Origin: Desulfovibrionales bacterium
Lineage (GTDB): Bacteria > Desulfobacterota > Desulfovibrionia > Desulfovibrionales > Desulfovibrionaceae
DNA length: 48,268 nt
NCBI GenBank assembly: GCA_030156255.1
Contig: JASGMV010000028.1
Location: 1 to 48,268 of the forward strand
Reading direction: 5' to 3'
The position numbers were made by a program, and so were the translations under genes. This document shows, piece after piece, positions 1 to 7,641 of the stretch. A model generated the notes under the pieces. It had not been told where the DNA came from. It did no database searches and worked only from the letters and a program-made list of their open reading frames with translations. Each line of letters begins with the position of its first letter. The stretch's first letter is position 1.

Positions 1-20
1 GGAGGGGGACGTCCCCCTCC
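1..20. repeat. perfect 20-bp palindrome at contig start
   Basis: The first 20 bases are their own reverse complement, a G-rich arm followed by its C-rich partner. They lie inside or next to the probable insertion-sequence end that follows. It could be a real hairpin or an assembly fold-back at the contig edge; the sequence alone cannot decide. Confidence 0.6.
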
Positions 21-45
21 CTGAACCTGGTGAGGATCGTGTGAA

Positions 46-95
46 TGTGTTACCTATGTCCCCGGTCTAAACTGTTACCCATGTCCCCGGTCACA
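46..95. mobile_element. probable insertion-sequence terminus with two tandem repeats
   Basis: A 20-base unit (TGTTACCTATGTCCCCGGTC) at 48-67 recurs at 73-92 with one mismatch, a period of 25 bases. Tandem copies of a GTTACC-ATGTCCCCGG-like unit are typical of transposase-binding ends of IS21/IS481-type elements. Read on the minus strand the end would begin TGTGACCGGGGACA and the element body would lie to the left, off the contig. No transposase is visible, so the family is uncertain. Confidence 0.5.
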
Positions 96-96
96 C

Positions 97-122
97 AAAA
101 CCACTTTTGGAAAAGTGGTTTT
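97..122. terminator. 12-bp perfect hairpin, bidirectional terminator downstream of amrS
   Basis: AAAACCACTTTT (97-108), loop GG, AAAAGTGGTTTT (111-122). The stem is perfect and ends in four T on either strand. On the minus strand it lies 32 bases after the amrS stop. The right arm and following C-rich tract are nearly identical to 41203-41225, so this is one copy of a repeated hairpin family. Confidence 0.6.
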
Positions 123-153
123 CCCTTCCCCCCAGTTTGCAGCCCTCCCCAGC

Positions 154-1305
154 TCAAACGAAGACGCCGGGAATTTCCCGGCCGCAGCGGCCGCAGCGGC
201 CGTCCTTCAGGTCCACGATCCGGGTCGAATAGCCGCGGCGCTTGATGAGCAAGGCGCCGCATTGGGGGCAGGAGGTGTTCTCGGCCTCGGCCGAGGGGAC
301 GTTGCCGACGTAGACGAACTCCAGCCCTTCGGACCGGGCCGTCTCCCGCAGCCGCAGCAGGGTCTCCACGGGCGTCGGCGGCAGGGACTTGAGCTTGTAG
401 CGCGGATAGAACCTGGTCAGATGCAGCGGGACGCCGGGCGATAATTCGGAGGCGATCCAGTGCGCCATGGCCTTGGTCTCATCCGGCGCGTCGTTGCGCC
501 CCGGCACGACCAGCGTCACCAGTTCGGTGAACACGCCATGCGCCTTGAGCCGCTTGATGGAGTCCAGCACCGGCTGCAGCCCGCCGCCCGTCATCGTTTT
601 GTAATACTCTTCCGTAAAGCCTTTGAGGTCGATGCACGCCGCATCCAGGACCTTGCACAGGTCGGACAGCGGTTTTTCGTTCACGAACCCGCAGGAGTGC
701 ATGACGTTCAGCAGGCCCGCCCTTTTGGCGCGTCGGCCCAGCTCCAACATGTATTCGATGAAAATCGTCGGCTCGACGTAGGTTGAGGCGACGGACTTGC
801 AGCCGTAGGCCGTTGCGATCTCCACGGCGGTCTTCGCCGGCAGGTCGTAGTTCAGGGTTTGCTCAGGCTCGGCTTGGGAAATCTCCCAGTTCTGGCAGAA
901 CTTGCAGTGCAGATTGCAACCGGCCGTGGCCAGGGAAAAGGAACCGGTTCCGGGCGCCACGTGGAAAAACGGCTTTTTTTCGATGGGGTCCACGTTGACG
1001 GCGCACGGGTTTGCATGGGCCAAAGACATCAGCGTCCCGCCTTGATTCATCCGCACGCCGCAAGCCCCTCGATCGCCGTCTTCCAGTTCGCAGCCGTGCG
1101 GACACAGCGTGCAGCGTACGCCGCCTCCCGCCAACGATTCATAATAGGGAGATGGGAACGGGCGGATGAATCCCTGGCGCGGAACGATCCTCCCTTCTTC
1201 CGCCTTGAGGTCTGGCGGACGTTGCGGCGCAAGCGCCGGCGCCTGGATCGCCGCCAGGCAAACCGCACAGCGGCCGCACAGCTTCACGAACTCCCGTCGG
1301 TCCAT
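154..1305 (-). CDS. amrS: AmmeMemoRadiSam system radical SAM enzyme with Tat signal
   Basis: Radical SAM protein of 383 residues, the partner of Memo and AMMECR1 proteins in the AmmeMemoRadiSam system; its substrate is unknown. The cluster-binding motif CxxxCxxC is C130, C134, C137 in TAGCNLHCKFCQNWE. A further Cys group (C65, C68, C72, C82) precedes it, and a zinc-ribbon-like tail has C346, C349, C371, C374. The N-terminus MDRREFVK followed by a hydrophobic stretch ending ALA fits a twin-arginine signal, so the folded Fe-S protein may be exported. The start is chosen because ATG overlaps the TGA of the upstream Memo-AMMECR1 gene by one base (TGATG), which implies translational coupling. An open frame continues further upstream but would lie wholly inside the neighbour. 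The family call is firm; periplasmic location is inferred. Confidence 0.9.
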   Translation of the reverse strand: MDRREFVKLCGRCAVCLAAIQAPALAPQRPPDLKAEEGRIVPRQGFIRPFPSPYYESLAGGGVRCTLCPHGCELEDGDRGACGVRMNQGGTLMSLAHANPCAVNVDPIEKKPFFHVAPGTGSFSLATAGCNLHCKFCQNWEISQAEPEQTLNYDLPAKTAVEIATAYGCKSVASTYVEPTIFIEYMLELGRRAKRAGLLNVMHSCGFVNEKPLSDLCKVLDAACIDLKGFTEEYYKTMTGGGLQPVLDSIKRLKAHGVFTELVTLVVPGRNDAPDETKAMAHWIASELSPGVPLHLTRFYPRYKLKSLPPTPVETLLRLRETARSEGLEFVYVGNVPSAEAENTSCPQCGALLIKRRGYSTRIVDLKDGRCGRCGREIPGVFV

Positions 1306-2765
1306 CAGAAGACCTCGGCGGTGAACAAGTAGATCTCCGTTTGCGGGTCTTTCCAACAGTCGGGGCGTAAGCCAGCCTTGACGCACGTTTGCGAAAGGAA
1401 CATTTCGCGGTCCCAGCTCCACTCCGTGGCGACCTGCGGCAGAAGCAGGCCGGAATACCGCCCGCGCCGGATAAAAATGCCATCGCGGCCGACGATGACC
1501 TCCTCCGGCTTGGCTCTGTGCAAGAGCGACAGCACGGAGATTTCGATATCGATATTCTGAAACTCCTCCACGGTTAACGGAGGAAACCTGGGGTCGTCGA
1601 AAGCCGCGGCCCGGGCGCATTGGGCCACGGTCTGCGCCAGGGAGCCGCGGGGCAGGACGTGGCCGATGCAGCCGCGCAGATCGCCTTCCAGTTTGATCGT
1701 CACAAAAGCGCCGGACGGCGTCTGGAGGGCGGGAGGCAAGTCGTCGGAAGGGATGTAGGCCGCGTCCGTCAGTCCCGCGTGGATGGCCTCCTTGGCGATA
1801 TCCCGCAGCATGTCGCGCTCCGCGTCCTGGAGGCTTTGCCTGGAGGCCGTGGGCGCAAAATCCAGCTTTCGGCCCGACCCGTCGTCCGACAACGCCGCGG
1901 AGAGATAGCCCACCACCCGGTTGTTGTCGCCCGTAATGCGTCCCGAATGGGTCAACTCCAAAATTTTCGCCTCGTTGGCGCCCAGTTTCGCCGCGGCGTA
2001 CATGACGGTGAGAAGCGGTGCTGCGCCGCAGGCCTCGCACTCTCCGGAGCCGAGCTTGGCCGCCAGGCAAGCCGGGTCAAAAAGTTCGACGCATTTGGCG
2101 AGGGTTGCGTCCATTTTTTCCGCAACGGCGGCCTCGTGGTAATGGGACAGGTCCGTGGAGGCGATCAGCAGCACGGAGCGGCCTGCGGAGCACCGGACCA
2201 GCGCTTCGGCCAGCGCTCGGCATTGCACGACGCCGGCTGCGCCGATCACTAGAGGAACCAGCTTGAAGTCTTTGAGCGTGCTTTGAAGAAACGGCAGCTG
2301 AATTTCCAGGGAGTGCTCCCTGGCGTGGGCTCCGGGCTCATAACGGACCGACGCGTTCGCCTGCTTCAATTTTTCGATGAAGTCCGCGTCCAGGGGAACG
2401 TCGCCCAAGGGTGTGCGGAACGGCCCATGATCGTAAACGGAGAAGCCCTCGAACGGGTACTGGTGGCTGGGGCCGAGAATCACGACGGTGTCGTAATGGC
2501 GGCCCTTGAGCAACGTGTACGCCGCGGCGGCCGTGGGGCCGGAATAGGCGTATCCGGCGTGGGGACTGACCAAGGCGACGATGCGTCCTTTGACCTCTGC
2601 GGCTTTTGCGTGGTCCATCATGCCCTTGACGGTCGAACTCAGTTCGATGGGATCGGCCGGATACCAGGTCCCGGCCAGGATCGGCGCCCGAACCTGGGCC
2701 GTCGCCGGTGAAGAGCAGACCAGCAGCGCCGCAGCAAATACCGCGAGGACGGTCAATTTGGGCAT
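1305..2765 (-). CDS. amrB: Memo-AMMECR1 fusion protein (AmmeMemoRadiSam B and A), exported
   Basis: 486 residues. An N-terminal Sec signal peptide (MPKLTVLAVFAAALLV, cleavage near ATA-QV) is followed by a Memo-like domain at about 27-290. Memo metal-site residues are visible: H69 in SPHAGY, H101 in GPSHQY, and a Cys in ACGAAP at 245-250. The AMMECR1 domain at about 310-486 carries its signature LRGCIG at 363-368. Memo and AMMECR1 are often separate genes; here they are fused. The start is the second in-frame ATG because AAGGAG sits seven bases before it. The gene is divergent from pgl across 71 bases and coupled to amrS downstream. Biochemical function in bacteria is unknown. Confidence 0.9.
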   Translation of the reverse strand: MPKLTVLAVFAAALLVCSSPATAQVRAPILAGTWYPADPIELSSTVKGMMDHAKAAEVKGRIVALVSPHAGYAYSGPTAAAAYTLLKGRHYDTVVILGPSHQYPFEGFSVYDHGPFRTPLGDVPLDADFIEKLKQANASVRYEPGAHAREHSLEIQLPFLQSTLKDFKLVPLVIGAAGVVQCRALAEALVRCSAGRSVLLIASTDLSHYHEAAVAEKMDATLAKCVELFDPACLAAKLGSGECEACGAAPLLTVMYAAAKLGANEAKILELTHSGRITGDNNRVVGYLSAALSDDGSGRKLDFAPTASRQSLQDAERDMLRDIAKEAIHAGLTDAAYIPSDDLPPALQTPSGAFVTIKLEGDLRGCIGHVLPRGSLAQTVAQCARAAAFDDPRFPPLTVEEFQNIDIEISVLSLLHRAKPEEVIVGRDGIFIRRGRYSGLLLPQVATEWSWDREMFLSQTCVKAGLRPDCWKDPQTEIYLFTAEVF

Positions 2766-2836
2766 GGCTGACTCCTTCATTCGGTTATGATACGAAACCT
2801 CCCGGCCGCGGGCAAGACGCCGGAAAAGGAGACCTC

Positions 2837-3556
2837 ATGCCTTGCATCCCGCAACATTTTGAATTTATTGACGCCAGGTCTATGAGTGCAGCCTTGGCCG
2901 ACGCCATCGAGCAGGAGGCGAAATCGGCCTTACTACGTCGCGGAGTCTTTACGCTGTGCCTCGCAGGCGGCTCCTCGCCGCGCCAAGCCTACGAGATGCT
3001 GGCCGGCAAAGACCTGCCGTGGCGCGACATCCATCTTTTTTTCGGAGACGAGCGGCTGGTTTTTCCCTGCCACGGCTGGAGCAATTTTCGCATGGCCAGG
3101 AAAGCCTTGATCGACCGCATCGAGATTCCCAGCGCCAACGTGCGCCGCATGCGCGGGGAAATGAACTCCGCCGCGGCCGCGGCGCGGGATTACGAGCGCA
3201 GGCTGCGCGCTTTTTTCGGGCCTGGCGCCAGTCTTCCGGAATTCGACGTCTGTCTGCTGGGACTCGGACCGGACGGGCACACGGCGTCGCTCTTCCCCGG
3301 ACACGCCGTGCTTGAGGAGACCGAAGCATGGGTCGTCGGGGTGGAGGAACCCACCCTGCCGCCCGCCGTCCGCCGCATCAGCCTGAGCCTGCCGGCCCTC
3401 AACGCATCCAAGAAAATCTTTTTCGCGACTTCCGACTGTGGCAAGCAGCCGCTTGTCGAGACTATTCTGACGAACCGCACGGCGGTCACCCGGCGCTATC
3501 CGGCGGCGAGGGTGCAGGCGCGCGACGTCGTGTGGTTCACGACGCAGCAGCTATAA
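2837..3556 (+). CDS. pgl: 6-phosphogluconolactonase
   Basis: Cytoplasmic enzyme that hydrolyses 6-phosphogluconolactone to 6-phosphogluconate in the oxidative pentose phosphate pathway. The 239 residues match the family length. Visible motifs are LAGGSSPRQAYEML (phosphate-binding loop, about 42-55), FFGDER (about 69-74) and LGLGPDGHTASLFPG (about 139-153), all diagnostic of the glucosamine-6-phosphate isomerase/6PGL fold in its 6PGL form. An AAGGAG sequence lies six bases before the ATG. It is divergent from the Memo-AMMECR1 gene and convergent with the following membrane-protein gene. No zwf or gnd is in the window. Confidence 0.9.
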   Translation: MPCIPQHFEFIDARSMSAALADAIEQEAKSALLRRGVFTLCLAGGSSPRQAYEMLAGKDLPWRDIHLFFGDERLVFPCHGWSNFRMARKALIDRIEIPSANVRRMRGEMNSAAAAARDYERRLRAFFGPGASLPEFDVCLLGLGPDGHTASLFPGHAVLEETEAWVVGVEEPTLPPAVRRISLSLPALNASKKIFFATSDCGKQPLVETILTNRTAVTRRYPAARVQARDVVWFTTQQL

Positions 3557-3601
3557 TCACCCAGTATTCCTAGCGAATACTTCGCCTCATTACGCGATTT
3601 T

Positions 3602-4570
3602 TCAACCCAGGAGAACATAGCCGGCGCAGACCACGGCGATGCTCAACGCGCGCAAGGTCTGATTGTAAACCATGAGCCGCATCGCCAGGGCCGGCTTGTA
3701 AATGCCCGCATAGTAAGGAAACTGGTGGCGAAAAGCGCGCATGGGGGAGGACAGCACGTTGCCCGCCAACAGGGCGACCACCACCTCTTTCACCCCCAAA
3801 ACCCCGTTGTCCAGCATGGCGCCGGCGGACGCGAGCCCCGCCGAAAACTCCGCCGCGACCTGCATCACCACGATGCTGATGGCTTGGGGGTTCAACCACG
3901 ACAGCACCTGCACCCGCCCGCCCAACTCCTGCTCCAGCCACTGAAAAATTCCGTAACGTTGTAGCAGGAATACAGCCACATAAATCGGAACCGTGATGTA
4001 CAGAATTTTCGGCAGCCGCCGCTTGAAGCGCTTCCACGTCTTGCGCAACGCATCCCGAAGACCTCTGTTTTCCGACTCCGTCAACAGGCACGCTACGCAG
4101 CCCTCGGGCAATGGCGGCAGCGTCCAATGCCCCAGCAACACGATGAACGCCGTGCGCAACACGGCGGATGTCAACGTCAGCCCCACATAGACAAATGCGG
4201 CCGAGCCCAAAAAGGGCGCGCTGATGAAAAAAACCGTGGGTAAATGCAAAAAATAGGTCGGCAGGCTGTTGAAAAGATTCGACAGCACCAGCTCGCTACG
4301 GGAAATCCTTCCTTGGTCATAGGCCTCGGCGAGCATGGTGTTGGCGGATACGCCCGAAAAAAAGGCCATGGAGAAGCTGGCGCCCGACACGTCCTTGAGC
4401 CGGCCTAAGCGAACCAGAGGCGCGGCAAGACGCGCCACGGATTTGGTCCAGTCCAGCGCTTCAATGAGATTACCGATAAGCAACCCGACACTGATGAACA
4501 ACGTCAACCGGCCGAGCGGCCAGACCAATTTCTGCAGTAATACGTTGTAATCAATCGCAATACTTGTCAT
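3602..4570 (-). CDS. nucleoside-recognition (Gate) domain membrane protein
   Basis: 322-residue integral membrane protein with about seven or eight hydrophobic segments. The N-terminal half (LTLFISVGLLIGNLIEALDW, then SFSMAFFSGVSANTMLAEAY and NLFNSLPTYFLHLPTVFF) resembles the Gate/nucleoside-recognition domain shared by concentrative nucleoside transporters, the FeoB C-terminus and spore-maturation proteins. A charged cytoplasmic linker (ESENRGLRDALRKTWKRFKRR) separates the two halves. The second half ends in AFRHQFPYYAGIYKPALAMRLMVYNQTLRALS. The start is ATG with only a weak ribosome site; longer in-frame extensions upstream are low-complexity Arg/Ala and look non-coding. The transported substrate cannot be told. 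Confidence 0.75.
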   Translation of the reverse strand: MTSIAIDYNVLLQKLVWPLGRLTLFISVGLLIGNLIEALDWTKSVARLAAPLVRLGRLKDVSGASFSMAFFSGVSANTMLAEAYDQGRISRSELVLSNLFNSLPTYFLHLPTVFFISAPFLGSAAFVYVGLTLTSAVLRTAFIVLLGHWTLPPLPEGCVACLLTESENRGLRDALRKTWKRFKRRLPKILYITVPIYVAVFLLQRYGIFQWLEQELGGRVQVLSWLNPQAISIVVMQVAAEFSAGLASAGAMLDNGVLGVKEVVVALLAGNVLSSPMRAFRHQFPYYAGIYKPALAMRLMVYNQTLRALSIAVVCAGYVLLG

Positions 4571-4917
4571 AATCGCCACTCGGGTCCGCAACGCCGCTCT
4601 CCGTCGGGACCGGCAAGCCTCGTGAAAACACACCGCGGAGCAATCCGCCGACTCGGCGTGCAGACCGAAGGCGTGGCGCCCCGGAAGAACTCCGCCAACG
4701 CCACCCAAGCCGTGGGAGCCCAGAGCATTTCAAGCGTAAACCGCCCTCAGGACGCGACCACCGCAAGGCCGAAACCTGCGGCGGCGCGATCCATCCACGG
4801 AACAAAAATCTTCATGGGAAGCAAAAGCTTTGCGTTTAAAAAACGCACAATACAACGCAGAAATGGCCGCCGAAAGCGCACACCAAAGCACAGCCGCCGA
4901 ATTTGGCCTGGACTCGC
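4571..4917. other. 347-bp intergenic region without a convincing gene
   Basis: Between two minus-strand genes. Several open frames cross it. One overlaps the panB stop (GTG at 4921) and encodes one possible membrane segment before running into Arg-rich sequence. None has domain similarity or a good ribosome site. It may be a decayed short gene. No tRNA or strong hairpin seen. Confidence 0.4.
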
Positions 4918-5766
4918 TCACGCCTGCCCAAGCAACCGGCGGACTCGCTCCAACTCTTCGGGGGTCATATGATGCGTCTGGTCTTCGCCCGGGAACACGC
5001 CCGTCGCCACCTCATCCCTGTAAGATTCGAGCGCCTTCAGGGCTTGCGGCCAAAACTCGGCGTAGGACTTGACGAAGCGGGGCTTGAACCGGTCGAACAA
5101 ACCGATCATGTCGTGGACCACCAGCACCTGCCCGTCGCAATGCGGCCCGGCGCCGATGCCGATGACCGGAATGTCCACGGCGTCCGCGATGGCCTGCGCC
5201 GTCTCGGCCGGCACGCACTCCACCACCAGAGAGAAAGCGCCCGCCGCGGAAAGGGCTTTGGCGTCCTCGACGAGAATCCGGGCCGCCTCTACGGTCTTTC
5301 CCTGGTAGCGGAATCCTCCCAGCTGAATCTGGCGCTGAGGCGTGAGCCCCACATGGCCCATGACAGGTATGCCTGCATCGGTCAAAGCGCGAACCGTTTG
5401 CGAGGTCTCGGCGCCGCCCTCGATTTTCACCGCCTGGGCGCGTCCTTCCTTGATAAGCCGGCCAGCGTTGCGCAAGGCCTGCTCAACGCTCTCCTGATAG
5501 GACATGAACGGCATGTCGCTGACCAGCAAGGCGCGTTCAACTCCGCGGGAAGCGGCTTTGGTGTGATGGATCATCTCCTCCATGGTCACGGACAGGGTGT
5601 CCTCGCGGCCAAGCACGACCATAGCCAGCGAATCTCCCACGAGAACCATGTCCATACCCGCCAAGTCGGCCAGCCGCCCCGTAGGGTAATCGTAGGCCGT
5701 GATCATGGAAAGCTTGCGCTCCCCTTTGGCCTCCATGATGTCCGGAACAGTCACTCGCTTCAACAT
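4918..5766 (-). CDS. panB: 3-methyl-2-oxobutanoate hydroxymethyltransferase
   Basis: Ketopantoate hydroxymethyltransferase, the first step of pantothenate and coenzyme A synthesis: it transfers a hydroxymethyl group from methylene-tetrahydrofolate to 2-oxoisovalerate. The 282 residues are full length. Family motifs are TAYDYPTGRLADLAGMDMVLVGDS at the N-terminus (Mg2+-binding Asp in VGDS), PVMGHVGLTPQ, and IGIGAGPHCDGQVLVVHDM near residue 200. The start ATG is preceded by GAGGAGC at six bases; a TTG six codons upstream is less likely. A promoter-like pair lies just upstream. No panC or panD neighbour is present. Confidence 0.95.
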   Translation of the reverse strand: MLKRVTVPDIMEAKGERKLSMITAYDYPTGRLADLAGMDMVLVGDSLAMVVLGREDTLSVTMEEMIHHTKAASRGVERALLVSDMPFMSYQESVEQALRNAGRLIKEGRAQAVKIEGGAETSQTVRALTDAGIPVMGHVGLTPQRQIQLGGFRYQGKTVEAARILVEDAKALSAAGAFSLVVECVPAETAQAIADAVDIPVIGIGAGPHCDGQVLVVHDMIGLFDRFKPRFVKSYAEFWPQALKALESYRDEVATGVFPGEDQTHHMTPEELERVRRLLGQA

Positions 5767-5803
5767 GCAAAAGCTCCTCTGCAAACCGCCGTTGGAAGGT
5801 CCT

Positions 5804-5831
5804 AGTGTAAACCTTCACGGCTGCGCGTCAA
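5804..5831 (-). promoter_or_regulatory. candidate sigma70 promoter of panB
   Basis: On the minus strand TTGACG (5831-5826), a 16-base spacer and TACACT (5809-5804) lie about 40 bases before the panB start, in the 136-base gap after the repressor gene. The match is moderate. Confidence 0.4.
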
Positions 5832-5902
5832 GCGATCAAATTTTCCGCCATCATGGGCTTGCGGACAACGTGCGAGCAGGGAGGCGCAAACGCCCCCCTG
5901 GC

Positions 5903-6646
5903 TCAAAGCTGCTGGAGAATCCAGACCACGCGGCCGACGGTCTTTCCTTCTTGCTGGTCGATAGGAATGTACTGCTCCGGATGGTTGGGGTTTTCGGAGC
6001 GAAGGATAAAACGGCCGTTTTCCGGGTCGGAATACACGCGCTTCAACATGAGGCCCTGATGAGGCGCCTGAATTGCGTAAAGTTCGCCAGGAATAAGCCG
6101 CTTCTGGTTGCGATCAATGCCCACAAAGGCCCCCCGTCGAATGAGCGGCTCCATTCCTGCATCCTCAACCTTGACCACTGACAACGCATCGGCATAAAAA
6201 GATTCAGGAATGTTGAGTTCCTCGATGACCATCGGAATCCAACCGGCGCTGCTGTCGTCAGATCCAGCCATGTTGGACACCGGAACGATGCGGCCGCGGG
6301 ACAGGGGCCTGGGTTGACCGTAACTACCAAGACTTTCCAGACTTTTTGCTGGGATCTGGCCTTCGATGGATTTGAGGTAGACGGGATCGCTGCCAAACTC
6401 CAGCCAGTCCGGGTTCAATCCAAACTTGCGGAAGAGTTTCAGGAACCACTCGGCCGGCACGGAGCTCCGCCGCTTAGCGTCGGAAATACTCGATTGCCTG
6501 ATGCCGAGGATCTCGGCAAGCTGCACCTGAGTCCGCGCGCCCGTGGCCTTTTTAATACGCTCAAAGGCCTGCTCGAACTGAAGGCGCTTGTCGTCGGACT
6601 CGGTGGCGGGCAAAGATCCGCCCGTCGCGTTGCCTTCGTAGGTCAT
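5903..6646 (-). CDS. phage-type CI/S24 repressor lacking the catalytic serine
   Basis: 247-residue transcription regulator. An N-terminal phage-CI-type helix-turn-helix (TQVQLAEILGIRQSSISDAKRR, about 40-61) is joined to a C-terminal S24/LexA-like peptidase fold (about 130-247). In cleavable members the nucleophile lies in GDSMEP; here the corresponding stretch reads EDAGMEPLIRRGAFVGIDR, so Ser appears replaced by Gly, while a Lys is kept in LMLKRVY. The protein probably keeps the dimer fold without RecA-stimulated self-cleavage. The start ATG has AAGGAGG ten bases upstream; an upstream in-frame start is unsupported. It is divergent from a small HTH gene, like a prophage lysogeny switch, but no phage structural genes follow. 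Confidence 0.8.
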   Translation of the reverse strand: MTYEGNATGGSLPATESDDKRLQFEQAFERIKKATGARTQVQLAEILGIRQSSISDAKRRSSVPAEWFLKLFRKFGLNPDWLEFGSDPVYLKSIEGQIPAKSLESLGSYGQPRPLSRGRIVPVSNMAGSDDSSAGWIPMVIEELNIPESFYADALSVVKVEDAGMEPLIRRGAFVGIDRNQKRLIPGELYAIQAPHQGLMLKRVYSDPENGRFILRSENPNHPEQYIPIDQQEGKTVGRVVWILQQL

Positions 6647-6686
6647 ATGGGAATGCCTCCTTCCTGCAAATTTAAAGTGTAGCCCG

Positions 6687-6701
6687 AGTAACATATTTAC
6701 T
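6687..6701. promoter_or_regulatory. candidate operator in the divergent repressor region
   Basis: AGTAA-CATAT-TTACT is a perfect 5-bp inverted repeat with a 5-base centre, about 40 bases upstream of the repressor start in the AT-rich divergent region. It is a plausible autoregulatory site for the CI-type protein; binding is inferred. Confidence 0.35.
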
Positions 6702-6784
6702 TGGAACCATATTGCCACCAAAAATAAGTTGACACCAGATATAGCTCAGCTTAATTATATTTCTGTTTGACTTAACCTACCCAA

Positions 6785-7042
6785 ATGACTGGCATGGAAA
6801 CTTCATACGAATTCAAGCATCAAAATCGCAAGAACGCCTTGCGGGCATGGCTGGCCGGGCAAGGCATTTCAAAGGTGCAGCTTGCGAGGTCGTTAGGAGT
6901 CTCTCCTTCTTGGATCACAAGAATACTCGGGAGCGATCACGCGCCGCTGAAGCGAATCCAGCAGCTTGAGGATTATGGCATCCCAAAAGAATTACTTCCT
7001 CAACCAAGTGCGCGTCCGGGACGGCCAAGAAAAAAAAGTTGA
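6785..7042 (+). CDS. small helix-turn-helix DNA-binding protein
   Basis: 85 residues. The central segment ISKVQLARSLGVSPSWITRI (about 28-47) reads as an XRE/Cro-like helix-turn-helix, and the C-terminus is basic and proline-rich (PSARPGRPRKKS). It is divergent from the CI-type repressor, the position of a Cro- or Ner-like regulator in a prophage switch. A TTGACA hexamer at 6729 lies upstream, though no good -10 box follows at standard spacing. Neither ATG (first codon or codon 4) has a clear ribosome site, so the start is uncertain. Base composition is more AT-rich than the flanks, in keeping with transfer. Confidence 0.65.
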   Translation: MTGMETSYEFKHQNRKNALRAWLAGQGISKVQLARSLGVSPSWITRILGSDHAPLKRIQQLEDYGIPKELLPQPSARPGRPRKKS

Positions 7043-7641
7043 ACTGTATCTGAAACAAGCAAGACCAAGTTATACCAAAACTGTAAATGATTATTCACTG
7101 CCTTTTGACTCAATTGCATATCAGATACGCATCGCCAAATGCTAACGATGCGCATCCAGCATGTTGTTCTACATTCCAACGTTGTATTCTACAAGTTTTG
7201 CGCCCGCTTTATTACATCCCCACCCCTGATAGCATCCCCTGAACGGCCGCCACGTTGTCCGGCAAGCAATAACTCAACAAATTGCTTAATTTTCGAAAAA
7301 AATCAAGCCCGGATATCCAAGTGAATTAACGGGCGAAATTCCTCCATCCTTTTCACACCGATGGCGCGCAACCCTAATGCGTTGCAGCCGGTCTGGCAAA
7401 TCCAACCGGCGGCCTGCGCAACATTCATTTCCCCTCCACTCCCGGACTCCTCCTCGCTTTTCCTCAGACATTGGCGCCGTTCCTTCTTGCTTCGGCGACC
7501 AGGACCGGATACCAAGAAGTCTACTGCAGCCGGAAGCAATAGACGCGAGACTCTCCGGTCCGCTCTTTTCCAAGCGCCGCCGCAAACAGACTGTTGCTCG
7601 CCGCCGCCAGCGGCGCAATCGTCTCTGAAACAGTGAAGAAC
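7043..7641. other. 599-bp gene-poor AT-richer region
   Basis: Follows the small HTH gene. I see no frame with recognisable domains. It holds an imperfect repeat, TTGTTCTACA then TTGTATTCTACA near 7160-7195 (the second contains the inverted repeat TGTA-TTC-TACA), and a short hairpin GCCCG...CGGGC near 7309-7337. It probably marks the edge of a decayed mobile island. Confidence 0.4.

Noticed and set aside
4730-4921. Short minus-strand frame overlapping the panB stop with one possible membrane segment
   Set aside because: Past the hydrophobic part it becomes Arg-rich and matches nothing; kept only as a note on a possible decayed gene.
6975-7145. A 56-codon frame (MASQKNYFLNQVRVRDGQ...) overlapping the end of the small HTH gene
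   Set aside because: It overlaps a better-supported gene in another frame, has no ribosome site, and shows no domain; AT-rich sequence makes such frames common.
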